A stretch of DNA of 64,000 bases from Mucor racemosus (GCA_027405735.1 JAPEHQ010000003.1:1612001-1676000); one strand, 5' to 3'; positions 12,876 through 23,949 are shown, counted from the first letter of the stretch. Numbers and translations are program-made. Notes: generated from the sequence alone by a model not told the origin.

Positions 12876-14499
12876 GAATAATTATAAAATAAGGCTATAT
12901 TATCATCAAATAAACTACCAAACAATATTAACATGTATAAAGATTTACAGTAATAAGCTTGAATCAAGTGGGTATAGCATCGTAAATTCTTGAAAAAGTT
13001 CTCAAGTATTATAAAATCTCTTATTTTTAAGACTCACAAGGCTTATAAGCGGAATATTAATTTCGAAAATTATTCTTGTCCAGATCATCAATTTTGACAT
13101 TTTTTAATTTTTTTTTTCTGATTTTGCAAATCTAGAGTTAATTATACTACCAATTATAAAAACAAAAAATATACACATATACAACACTTAGCGCTCTATT
13201 TACTCAATAAAAAATAACAAACATTTTTATTGCAAAATATTATATGAAAATCCTTTAATCAAAAAATCGTTTTTGGGCCAAAAATGGCAAGTTTTATTAT
13301 TTAACATTTAATACTAAGCATTGATATGATGCGTATTAGTTATAGCTACAATTTTCTCTCACAATGTAGTATATTTAAACGTCGATTTTGGTATCAAAAT
13401 TTGATTTTTCTGTTTTTTTATAAAATTCATGAGGGTTGATAAGGATAAAATGAGCCCCAAAAATGTCCGCTACAAAGTCTGAGGTTTCAGACTGTACGTG
13501 GTTAAATATAATAAAAGTAAAAAAAACCCCCCGATTTTTTATTTAAACCTTAGATATATACCATAGTATAAAATACTTAGCTATTCAATCATGCTATGCT
13601 CAATTACGATGTTGCTTTACAGGCTCGCTTTTGCAATTTGTTAATAAATGTATAATATGACAGGCGGTTTTTCTGGTAGAAAAATGCATGTTTCTATTTT
13701 GACAGATATTGCCTATTCTGTTTAGTGTATGGTTCATGCGCTGTAATGCTGCTTTTACATTGACGGAAATGTGAAATTTGGCAGGGTTTTAATTGCGCTA
13801 AATAATGTAAAGCATTGAGAATCCTTTTCTACGTGTTTTATTTCTCTCTTTTTGTTTTCATATTCAAGGATATTATTCACCGTTTAATAAGACATATTAG
13901 ACTATCAGGCTGATATTTTTTTATTTTATCTGAATACGCATGTTAACATAGGGGATTAATGTTTTGAATATAGCTAACAGTCTATATTAGAGACTGATAT
14001 TTTCATTCAACCGCACTTTAAGTGTGGAATAGGTAGAGATATTCACGGAAAAAAAAGAAAAAAAAAATAGGAGTTTGACTAGATAACATTAGGGTTTTAT
14101 TATCAAGTTAAAATCTACTTGAAGACTTTTGTAATAAATAAATGTCCTCTTTATATCAGTTCTTATCAGAGAAATTAGCTAAGCATTTCTAGGTCCATGC
14201 ATAGCCAATAATACCCCTTGTCAGATATAAGTCTTGATAGTAACCAATCAGTGAATTTATAGAGGTTATGGGTCCTTGATCATAATGGTGTGATTAGATC
14301 CACATTATTTTGATTGGTCTTTAGCTATAAGTTGCTAGGATTGAAGCTAAGTAGAAAGTTTGTATTATTATGAATTAGCATACAGTATATCATTTAGTAG
14401 TGTAATGTCTATTCTTGCCAGATGTACTTTAATTGAGAATCCGATGAAATGGAGATCAATATAATGGATAAATGTGTACATATTCTACAGTGCCCGGAT

Positions 14500-15413
14500 G
14501 GGCTGCATACTATAGCCGGAGCTGTTGTGCTCACTGAATATGGTTAAGAAGATAACAATATGCACATGGGCATAATAAAAGAAACTGCACACGAGCATAA
14601 CAAAAAGCCTGTATGTGCGTAATAATTATGGATTCTGTCCGTGTGCATATCGTTAATCCCATGCGTGCATAATAGTAGAATTTCCCATAAGCATATCATT
14701 ATCCCTATTTGTGCATAATAATAAAATCTGGCCATGCGCATGATGAGCTAAACGTATGGGCACAAATTGATTTGTATTTGAACATCGTGCCATTCTCAAA
14801 ATTTCGTTCCATTTTTTACTGGAATGGGTTTTTAAATCACATTTGCTTTTATTAATATAGGTTATAGGCAATAAAATTCAACAATACATTGTTGATGTAG
14901 AGCAATGCATGCAAGAGCCAATATATTTACGATCGTCGTCATTTGTAAATATGTTTATAGCTATAATGTTTACAGCAACAATATTTTTTGCTCGATATAA
15001 ACTTAAATAACCCTTAATGCTTAAATCTATATGCAAGCCAAATCTAAGATTATATGTATGTTACTTTATCATAATATATAAAATTCAAACAAATTAACCT
15101 TATTTAAACTTACTATTTTAGTTTACGATTGCCAGCTGTGAAAAGATTTGTTTTCAGGTATAGTTACGATCAAAACTATGGTTATTATACAAGACATTAG
15201 GTTATTCTTTTTTTATTTTTGCTTCTACTATATCATTTGAAATTTTATCACTTTTCTCGAACATTTCGTTAGTTTGTAGCCAGTTCCAGCTTTTTATTGA
15301 GTACATATAAATATTATTTATTTCGATTTCTTCATCTCGTAATTATCAAGAAATACGTTCAATAATCCAGTAGTAAATAATGACATTTGATCTTAGAATG
15401 CGGTTAAAAAATG
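14500..15413 (+). repeat. Segment C of repeat X
   Basis: About 0.9 kb matching 40870-41815 in direct orientation, starting near the shared GTTGTGC(T/C)CACTGAATATGG and ending at a TGCGGTT motif. In both inverted arms this segment is replaced by about 16 bp (around 22817 and 14020). No gene is seen in it. Confidence 0.75.
14540..14770. repeat. Degenerate ~24-bp tandem repeat array (CATGNGCATAAT-like)
   Basis: Nine or so units built on a core like CATG-N-GCATAAT recur about every 20-27 bp, mostly 24. Examples: CACATGGGCATAAT, CACACGAGCATAAC, TATGTGCGTAAT, CATGCGTGCATAAT, TTTGTGCATAAT, CATGCGCATGAT. The equivalent array at 40930-41170 has the same unit order, so the array predates the copying of X. 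Confidence 0.7.
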
Positions 15414-16487
15414 AAAATATCAGTCTCTAATATAGACTGCTACCTATTAGAAATATTAGTCCCTTATGTTAGCGTGCGTATTCAGATAAAATAAAAAAAT
15501 ACCAGCTTGATAATAGTCTGATATGGCTTATTAAACGGTGAATAATATCCTTGAATATGAAAACAAAAAGAGAGAGATAAAACACGTAGAAAAGGATTCT
15601 CAATGCTTTACATTATTTAGCGCAATTAAAACCCTGCCAAATTTCACATTTCCGTCAATGTAAAAGCAGCATTACAGCGCATGAACCATACACTAAACAG
15701 AATAGGCAATATCTGTCAAAATAGAAACATGCATTTTTCTACCAGAAAAACCGCCTGTCATATTATACATTTATTAACAAATTGCAAAAGCGAGCCTGTA
15801 AAGCAACATCGTAATTGAGCATAGCATGATTGAATAGCTAAGTATTTTATACTATGGTATATATCTAAGGTTTAAATAAAAAATCGGGGGGTTTTTTTTT
15901 ACTTTTATTATATTTAACCACGTACAGTCTGAAACCTCAGACTTTGTAGCGGACATTTTTTGGGGCTCATTTTATCCTTATCAACCCTCATGAATTTTAT
16001 AAAAAAACAGAAAAATCAAATTTTGATACCAAAATCGACGTTTAAATATACTACATTGTGAGAGAAAATTGTAGCTATAACTAATACGCATCATATCAAT
16101 GCTTAGTATTAAATGTTAAATAATAAAACTTGCCATTTTTGGCCCAAAAACGATTTTTTGATTAAAGGATTTTCATATAATATTTTGCAATAAAAATGTT
16201 TGTTATTTTTTATTGAGTAAATAGAGCGCTAAGTGTTGTATATGTGTATATTTTTTGTTTTTATAATTGGTAGTATAATTAACTCTAGATTTGCAAAATC
16301 AGAAAAAAAAAATTAAAAAATGTCAAAATTGATGATCTGGACAAGAATAATTTTCGAAATTAATATTCCGCTTATAAGCCTTGTGAGTCTTAAAGATAAG
16401 AGATTTTATAATACTTGAGAACTTTTTCAAGAATTTACGATGCTATACCCACTTGATTCAAGCTTATTACTGTAAATCTTTATACTG
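15414..16487 (+). repeat. Repeat X, third partial copy
   Basis: Reverse complement of 12940-14010 and a direct copy of 22835-23900 (very high similarity) and of 41820-43635. It breaks off right after TTACTGTAAATCTTTATA at 16487, where the other copies continue with CACGTTAATAG or similar. The sequence that replaces it leads into the Tc1-like transposase gene. Confidence 0.85.
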
Positions 16488-16694
16488 TTTTTTGAATATG
16501 AGTTTGCGTTGAGATAAAAATTAATTTGCGCTGACATTAAAAGAATATTTACGTTAAGGTAAAAATAGTTTTGCGTTGCTTAGTAATAAATTTTGCGCCA
16601 AGAGATTAGAAAAAAAATAATATAAAATAACCTAAAATATCGTAAAGGTTTCGACTCCTTTTTTCTTTTATTTAGTTTAAATATTAGAACAAAC
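16488..16694 (+). promoter_or_regulatory. Upstream region of the transposase gene with TTTGCG motifs
   Basis: Between the X breakpoint and the transposase ATG, short motifs of the type TTTGCGTTG, TTTGCGCTG, TTTGCGTTG and TTTGCGCC occur at about 16503, 16530, 16571 and 16593. They could be transposase binding sites or the remains of a terminal repeat, but no matching inverted copy was found downstream of 18086. Confidence 0.35.
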
Positions 16695-18086
16695 ATGCAA
16701 AACGTTATTAAATTTATTACTAATAGTGAAATTATTTCAGATAACGATATGGACACTTCATCTGACGATTATATGGAAGATGACGAGCAAGAAGAAATGG
16801 AAATTGAGCATTTCAGTTTGAGCGAAGAATGGATGGAGAAAATAAGACGAATTGGGAATGATTCTCTATCATATGTACGTGAATATATGGAAGTAGATTT
16901 AATAGAGGAAGAGAATGAAGATTTTTTTGGAGATGCTTTTCTCTTCGCAGCGTCAATGCCATTGAGAAAAAGACATACGGCTTTGAGTGTTAAAACAAGA
17001 GGTTCTTACAGAAAATATACTCCTAAACAAGTTGAGAAACTCTTCGACTTAATAATCAAACAAGGATTCACGACAAAAGCTGCAGCTTTAGCCACTGGGA
17101 TTAATGTACGCACTGCCCAGAATTACGTTAAAACTTATAACAATGATCCTGAGAGACGACTTCCAGGATCTTATTCTAAATCTCGTGGAAGACCTCGTAA
17201 TAAGTTGACTGAAGAGCATTCTAAATTTCTAGTTGCCTATATCGAAAAAAATACCACTGCTATATTAGATGAGTTAAAGTTAAAACTTTGTGAGAAATTT
17301 GAGGGTTTGAAAATCTCTATTTCTGCCATCCACAAACATTTAGTACATAAGCATAACATTACGTTAAAGAAACTTGATAAAATACCAGCAGCAAGAAATT
17401 TTGACAGAGTAATAGCATTACGAAAAGCGATTGTTGAACAATATAAGAGTGATGCAGATATGGATTTTTCTAAGAATTGTGTTTTTATCGATGAAGCAGG
17501 TTTCAATTTGTATACGCAAAGAAACCACGGCCGTTCATTAAAAGGCACACCTGCAAAGGGCACTGTACCAACCGGAAAAGGTGTAACATTTACAATTTTA
17601 GGTGCAATTTCTCAAGCAGGTATCATAAATATTGGAGTTAAAAAACCAGAATCAGCTTCTTCTAAAAAAAGAAGGGCAGATGGTAAGGAAGTAAAAATAA
17701 ATGGCAAAGTTGGGACAAGAACTGAGCACTTTTTGGCTTATCTAAACAACGTAATGGATACACTAGATAAAAATAATATAAAGGGGCAGTATATTGTTAT
17801 GGATAATGCACCTATTCACAAGCCAAAAGTAATCAAAACATTGATCGAAGAACGAGGACATAAGTGCATATATTTGCCACCATATTCTCCTTTCTTGAAT
17901 CCAATCGAGGAATTTTGGTCAAAAGTAAAAGCTGGCGTTAGAAGAACACCATTGACGACAGATAATCGTCTCACAGATCGTATATGTGAATCGGCTGGAA
18001 AAGTAACAAAAAAAGATTGTGAAGGATGGATTAAGCATTCAATGTCATTTTTCCAGAAGTGTTTGAATGAGGAAAGAAATATTTAA
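16695..18086 (+). CDS. Tc1/mariner-IS630-like DD34E transposase, intact ORF (463 aa)
   Basis: A single uninterrupted reading frame for a cut-and-paste DNA transposase. Residues about 1-95 form an acidic extension (repeated DD/EE runs such as DYMEDDEQEEMEIEH). Residues about 105-165 form a helix-turn-helix block (KYTPKQVEKLFDLIIKQGF, then AAALATGINVRTAQNYVK), followed by a basic GRPR-type motif (SRGRPRNKLTEEH). The catalytic triad is visible: FIDEAGF, VMDNAPIHK and NPIEEFWSKVK, with 34 residues between the second D and the E. It is the only apparently functional transposase in the window. No terminal inverted repeats or TA duplication could be assigned, so the element ends are unknown. Confidence 0.88.
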   Translation: MQNVIKFITNSEIISDNDMDTSSDDYMEDDEQEEMEIEHFSLSEEWMEKIRRIGNDSLSYVREYMEVDLIEEENEDFFGDAFLFAASMPLRKRHTALSVKTRGSYRKYTPKQVEKLFDLIIKQGFTTKAAALATGINVRTAQNYVKTYNNDPERRLPGSYSKSRGRPRNKLTEEHSKFLVAYIEKNTTAILDELKLKLCEKFEGLKISISAIHKHLVHKHNITLKKLDKIPAARNFDRVIALRKAIVEQYKSDADMDFSKNCVFIDEAGFNLYTQRNHGRSLKGTPAKGTVPTGKGVTFTILGAISQAGIINIGVKKPESASSKKRRADGKEVKINGKVGTRTEHFLAYLNNVMDTLDKNNIKGQYIVMDNAPIHKPKVIKTLIEERGHKCIYLPPYSPFLNPIEEFWSKVKAGVRRTPLTTDNRLTDRICESAGKVTKKDCEGWIKHSMSFFQKCLNEERNI

Positions 18087-18308
18087 AATAGTCAGTAGGA
18101 GTGCAGCTTTCAACAGACGCACTCTGAATGCTCACTGAGATTTGAACAACATGAAACAAGAATTAACAAAAAAAAAGCAAGAAGAAAAGTTAATATTGAA
18201 ATTAAAGGATAAAAAAGCCCATTATTTATTGACATAAATGCAATACATATGAATAAATACTGTACAACCATTAATATCTTAAAGCTTAACATAAATATAT
18301 TTACAGTA

Positions 18309-18785
18309 TTAAAATCGAACTGGGCAACTTCGATTACAATCCTTTGTTGGGTCTGTCAAATCAATCAAATCAGTAAGTTTTACTGATGTTCGGCGTCTTT
18401 GTTGCATAATACTTGGTATATCAGACTTTTTACAGAACTTCCAAAAGACATGGCATACAAGTAGCAAGATATTCAAGTTTTTAAGGTTTGTGAAAACTGG
18501 AAGTTGTGCCAAGTAGGAAGAAAATTCAAGGTGGCCGACCTCATACATAACATAAAGTCCGTCATGGTCCAGTCTTGTTAGAAAAAATGTAATAGCAAAT
18601 CCTATATTTACAAAATTAGCTACTCTCAAACACAAATCTATGGGTATAGTAGATATAAAAAAAATTAAATTACCGTGGATTTGAAATGAAATTGAAGACT
18701 CCAGAAGGTGCAAGTCAATAGCTTCTTTGCTAAAACAAGCGACTCTCGCCAAGTCCATACATAACGCCGCTTTGTTACATGTTGG
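18309..18785 (-). pseudogene. 3' half of a PD-(D/E)XK-like Mucoromycotina family gene, separated by inversion
   Basis: Minus-strand exons: about 18785-18676 (ALCMDLARVACFSKEAIDLH, then SSISFQIHG), an intron with GT-AG ends, then about 18608-18309 (FAITFFLTRLDHDGLYVMYE, then VGHLEFSSYLAQL, ending CPVRF and stop). This is the C-terminal part of the family whose catalytic-looking part lies at 21078-22438 on the other strand. The first 168 bp (18618-18785) are an inverted duplicate of 22270-22438. No 5' end exists here: upstream of 18785 the sequence is unrelated. Function unproven; see the finding on the inversion. Confidence 0.7.
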
Positions 18786-19200
18786 CTGAATAATATACTT
18801 ATAAAGTTGAAAAAAAATGTAATTAGTTTTAAATTACGTTTAGAATAACAGTGTGTTAATGTTATCAGAATAATACTTAGCGTTGTTTTTGAATCTTCTT
18901 GACTTAAAATTACTGAAGTAAATTTTAAAGCTTCATAGTTAAAAGTAATGCGTAAGTGCCTTCTTGAAACTCACCCCTGGGGACATTCGCAATATAGTGA
19001 ATGTCGCAAGAGAGATGATATCGGGAGGGTTCACCAGTGAATACATATTTCTATTAAGGAATCACAGGCTACTAGCTGCAACGCATTCAAGAAACATGAA
19101 CAACCCATCTCCAGGGACATTTGAAAAATAGTAAACATCGCAGGGGAGACAGTATCCGGGGTTTTTCGCTTTATGATTCAAGAAGAAATATACAATTCTA
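18786..19200. other. Non-coding stretch with two related ~57-bp blocks
   Basis: No gene seen. Blocks at 18979-19036 and 19109-19163 share the pattern CC-GGGACATT-GAA/GCAA-ATAGT-AA-TCGCA-GAGA and then a TATC(G/C)GGG motif. The first block contains a 7-bp hairpin (GACATTC...GAATGTC). The block pair abuts the left TIR of the Tc1 element at 19201. Confidence 0.5.
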
Positions 19201-20837
19201 CAGTGAGTCGCAAAACCCTTTCAATGATTTGGAAATTTGAATGAAAATAACCATAACTTTCTCAGTTTCAATCGGAGATACACCAAATTTTTATTTGAAG
19301 TAATTCAAACGTTTCTAAAGTATTTTCAAAAAGTCTGATTCAATTAATTAAAGGTCCGCAAAAACTATGCAAGTTTAAAAAATGGTACATCATTGAAAGG
19401 GTTTTGCACGCATTCTCAAAAAAAAATTGAAGCTTATTTAAATGCAGTCAATAATCAATACCGTAACCTTTTGCTTTAATACAAGCTTTTACACGATTAG
19501 GAATACTCGAAATAACTTTTTGATATTCCCCAACTGTTATGTTGTCATACCAAATCTCTTGAGTTTTGTCCCAAATATCATTCATCCCTTTTGGGGATGT
19601 ATCGTATTCGTTTAGGCGGATTTTTAATAAGTTCCACATATTTTCAATGGGATTAAGGTCTGAAGATTGCGCTGGCCATGACATTACTTCATATTTTTTT
19701 GTTTTGAAGTCTTCTTTCATTAAATTAGAGGCGTGCTTAGAATCGTTGTCTTGTTGAAGGATAACCTAATTACGACGCAACTTCAATTTTTGACACATAT
19801 CGTCAATGGATTTCTCCAAATCATCATCAATAACAGTTCTGTATAGGTCGGAGTTCATATTACCTTCGATCTTGGACAACCAAACGATACCAGACCAAGA
19901 AATAGAGCTCCAAATCATGATACGACCATCTCCATTTTTTCTTGTTTTTTGGTATGCTTAGGTTTTATCTCCTCACTGTCTCTTTTCCAGCACGAAATTT
20001 CATCATCCGAGTTAAAACAATTAATACTAGCCTCATCAGTAAATATAACACGCTTTCAGTCATCCAAAGTCCAATCAATTCTGTTTTTACATCAGCGGAG
20101 GCGATCCTTTGCATTTTCATCACTAATTTCTGGCTTTTTTATCTTAGGTAATGCGCCTAAACCATTATCCCGAAGAGCCCTAGTACAGTATTCGCACTGC
20201 CATTAGCGTGTACATTACGATGAAGCCCTTTTTTGGCTTGTACCGCATTATCCAAGCCACCTTTGGTGATTTTATGGACACAATATCTCATATCCGCAGT
20301 AGTCAGCTTAGATGGTCGGTCTCCTTTAAGTTTTTCTCGGTCAGGACAGGCCTTTTTTCCAATACGACATACTGTGGCTTTATTAACAGCTACATGACGA
20401 GCAATTCCCGATACGGTATGGCCTGAATTTAACAGAGAGATAACGTCATTACGTTTGGCATCCGATACAGTTTTCATCTTGATGATTTTGCTTGAAACTA
20501 CTAGTAAAAAAGGCAGGGTAAAAGTTGAAAAACATCTCATATATTATCCGCATACTTCTCTGTTTTATAAGATATCCAGCCTTAATGTACAAGTTAGGGG
20601 TTACAAAATTGTAATTTTAAGCCTGTGCGTGCAAAACCCTTTCAATAATGTACCATTTTTTAAACTTGCATAGTTTTTGCGGACCTTTAATTAATTGAAT
20701 CAGACTTTTCGAAAATAATTCAGAAACGTTTGAATTACTTAAAATAAAAATTTGGTGTATCTCCGATTGAAACTGAGAAAGTTATGGTTATTTTCATTCA
20801 AATTTCCAAATCATTGAAAGGGTTTTGCGACTCATTG
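19201..20837 (-). mobile_element. Decayed Tc1/mariner element with ~213-bp terminal inverted repeats
   Basis: Ends are CAGTGAGTCGCAAAACCC at 19201 and its near-perfect complement ending at 20837; both are flanked by TA (19199-19200 and 20838-20839), the expected Tc1 target duplication. The TIRs run about 19201-19412 and 20625-20837 and look about 95% identical. Length is 1637 bp. The transposase inside is on the minus strand and broken. The element sits within the segment that was inverted between the two halves of the PD-(D/E)XK-like gene. Confidence 0.92.
19448..20477 (-). pseudogene. Tc1-type DD34E transposase, disrupted
   Basis: Starts with MKTVSDAKRNDVISLLNSGH at about 20477 and a helix-turn-helix (GIARHVAVNKATVCRIGKK). 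It continues after frameshifts with the first catalytic motif IFTDEAS (about 20046), then QQDNDSKHA (about 19745) and DLNPIENMW (about 19640), and ends KGYGIDY at 19448. The second D and the E are 34 residues apart. At least one nonsense codon (TAG at 19766-19768, where a Gln codon fits) and frameshifts around 20160-20210 and 19930-19960 inactivate it. Confidence 0.85.
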
Positions 20838-21077
20838 TATCACAATCACAAACTACTGACCACAGGGCATCTTCATGATTGCAAAAACAAAAGAAAAAAA
20901 ACAAGTACAATTTTTTTTTGAAGATGTCAGAGATAAATGTCGCGAAGGCACTTTGTCATCAGTACTTTCCCACCGAAACCATTAAATGACCGAAATTGGA
21001 GTAAATAACGGCATTCTTATTTAACGATATTCATTGAAACAACGTTTTTTTTTTGTCTGATTATTTTTCTTTCTTAC

Positions 21078-22438
21078 ATGAAAATGCCACGTAAGATTCC
21101 TGATGATGCAAAATGGTGCAAAGAGAATATTCAAACCTTAACAGCAAAAGCCTTCTTTGACGAATATAATTTCACCGACAGCCGAAAAGTTTCTCGCAGA
21201 TATAATACTATCTTACAGAAATATCTGATTGATAATGAGAAAATCCAGCAATTGACACGAGAATTTACAGTATTCAAATCATCATCTGATTACAAAAATT
21301 ACTGGAAGGAAAAACGACGAAATATTGTAAGAGATAGAATACATGAAATTTGCGCTGACTATGTCGGAGATGTTGCTGAACAGGAAGCCAATGAATTACG
21401 AAATGGCGATGAAGAACTGTCAACACAAACTCAAGCAAGAATTGGAGAAATTATACCAGATGCAGCAGCAAGTGAAGTCAATTTGAATGATGAACAAGCA
21501 AGGACGCTCTTGTCCTATGAACCGGCACAAGAACCTACACATCACGAACATGTACAACAAGAGCCATTGAATGATATTCAAGATTGTTTCCGAATCTTTA
21601 AAGACGAAGTGAAATGTATAATACAGGGCAACCAGACTCTCAAGATGGAAGAACATGTTCAGGAATTATTGTCATTAAATAATATCCTCTTGCTATAACC
21701 CCTTCAGTACAGTCACTTAATGCGTTCAGTCTTTACTGATTCTTTATTAGCCAAAATACATGATGAATTCCAGAAGAAAATTGAATTCCCAGATATGAAG
21801 TTTACTCCAGCAGAATTTATGAGCATCGTTGAAAACATTATGAACCTAGACTCCGGAATCACATCAGTACTGTCAACTACTACAGGTTTATTACAAATCG
21901 CATCAAAGATGCCATATGAAAAATAGAGAGTCATAGTGGGTCTCGCTATGTTGTAAGTGTTTCTTCTAGTTGAATACCATTCTCCCTTTCTCACCTTCTC
22001 ATTTTCTTATCTTCGCCTTAGGATTCAAAAGTTGCCCAAGAATTCCATAAATGATGTGAGCGCCATTAGTGAAACTGAGCTCTGGAATACTTATTTCGAC
22101 TCGTTGTTGTCTTGTGTTCTTGCTAATTCAGAAAGATCAGTATTGTTCAGGTGGCTAGACAAATTATTAGCCCCAGTTTGCCTTTGAGACCAGATGCTGT
22201 AGTTTCTTCTATTGTTGACCAGCTAAAGTTTAGTGCTACCATTGGACACGGTGAAGTTAAAATTGGGAACCAACATGTAACAAAGCGGCGTTATGTATGG
22301 ACTTGGCGAGAGTCGCTTGTTTTAGCAAAGAAGCTATTGACTTGCACCTTCTGGAGTCTTCAATTTCATTTCAAATCCACGGTAATTTAATTTTTTTTAT
22401 ATCTACTATACCCATAGATTTGTGTTTGAGAGTAGCTA
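21078..22438 (+). pseudogene. 5' half of a PD-(D/E)XK-like Mucoromycotina family gene, broken
   Basis: Exon 1 opens at 21078 (MKMPRKIPDDAKWCKENIQ) and reads to a stop at 21696. Coding potential continues in the same frame from 21720 (FTDSLLAKIHDEF), through a TAG at 21924, then RVIVGLAML, a GT-AG intron (about 21954-22020), and IQKLPKNSINDVSAISETEL. After a frameshift near 22150 comes RPDAVVSSIVDQLKF, then GHGEVKIGN. D (codon 22193) and E-V-K (codons 22253-22261) are separated by 19 residues, which fits the PD-x(n)-ExK nuclease core. A further frameshift near 22265 precedes the 169-bp block shared with 18618-18785. I associate this with a large unnamed Mucoromycotina family; nuclease function is inference. 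Confidence 0.65.
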
Positions 22439-23949
22439 CAGTACTGTATGCTGATTTATAATAATACAAACTTTCTAATTAGCTTCAATCCTAGCAACTT
22501 ATAGTTAAAGACCAATCAACATAATGTGGATCTAATCACACCATTATTATCAAGGACCCATAAACTCTATGAATACACCGATTGGTTACTATCAAGACTT
22601 ATATCTGACAAGGGGTATTATTGGCTATGCATGGACCTAGAAATGCTTAGCTAATTTCTCTGATAAGAACTGATATAAAGAGGACATTTATTTATTACAA
22701 AATTCTTCAAGTAAATTTTAACTTGATGATAAAACCCTAATGTTATCTAGTCAAATTCCTATTGTTTTTTTATACTATTTTTCCGTGAATATCTCTACCT
22801 ATTCCACACTTAAAGTGCGGTTGAATGAAAATATCAGTCTCTAATATAGACTGTTAGCTATATTCAAAACATTAATCCCCTATGTTAACATGCGTATTCA
22901 GATAAAATAAAAAAATATCAGCCTGATAGTCTAATATGTCTTATTAAACGGTGAATAATATCCTTGAATATGAAAACAAAAAGAGAGAGATAAAACACGT
23001 AGAAAAGGATTCTCAATGCTTTACATTATTTAGCGCAATTAAAACCCTGCCAAATTTCACATTTCCGTCAATGTAAAAGCAGCATTACAGCGCATGAACC
23101 ATACACTAAACAGAATAGGCAATATCTGTCAAAATAGAAACATGCATTTTTCTACCAGAAAAACCGCCTGTCATATTATACATTTATTAACAAATTGCAA
23201 AAGCGAGCCTGTAAAGCAACATCGTAATTGAGCATAGCATGATTGAATAGCTAAGTATTTTATACTATGGTATATATCTAAGGTTTAAATAAAAAATCGG
23301 GGGGTTTTTTTTTACTTTTATTATATTTAACCACGTACAGTCTGAAAACTCAGACTTTGTAGCGGACATTTTTTGGGGCTCATTTTATCCTTATCAACCC
23401 TCATGAATTTTATAAAAAAACAGAAAAATCAAATTTTGATACCAAAATCGACGTTTAAATATACTACATTGTGAGAGAAAATTGTAGCTATAACTAATAC
23501 GCATCATATCAATGCTTAGTATTAAATGTTAAATAATAAAACTTGCCATTTTTGGCCCAAAAACGATTTTTTGATTAAAGGATTTTCATATAATATTTTG
23601 CAATAAAAATGTTTGTTATTTTTTATTGAGTAAATAGAGCGCTAAGTGTTGTATATGTGTATATTTTTTGTTTTTATAATTGGTAATATAATTAACTCTA
23701 GATTTGCAAAATCAGAAAAAAAAAATTAAAAAATGTCAAAATTGATGATCTGGACAAGAATAATTTTCGAAATTAATATTCCGCTTATAAGCCTTGTGAG
23801 TCTTAAAAATAAGTGATTTTATAATACTTGAGAACTTTTTCAAGAATTTACGATGCTGTACCCACTTGATTCAAGCTTATTACTGTAAATCTTTATACAC
23901 GTTAATAGTGTGTGGTAATTTATTTGATGATAATATAGTCTTATTTTAT

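Larger units (their letters stand above)
9738..14484 (-). repeat. Repeat X, left inverted arm
   Basis: Reads as the reverse complement of the right arm (22439-26435), nearly continuously. Paired landmarks: 9737-9976 with 26289-26420, 10620-10700 with 25560-25640, 11160-11330 with 24790-24980, 12900-13060 with 23780-23930, 14100-14400 with 22440-22740. The arm also matches the second X copy (40405-48130). Differences between the arms: the 148-bp MITE at 25356 is absent here, and about 620 bp at roughly 11975-12597 is unique to this arm. The stretch 9990-11970 holds no gene I can support. Confidence 0.85.

Noticed and set aside
14540..14770. CRISPR-like array
   Set aside because: Units are degenerate and contiguous, without constant repeats and unique spacers, and the genome is eukaryotic.
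16488..18310. Complete Tc1 element with TIRs around the 463-aa transposase
   Set aside because: The CTG at 16488 and the CAGTA near 18303 face the wrong way to be Tc1 ends and no longer inverted match was found.
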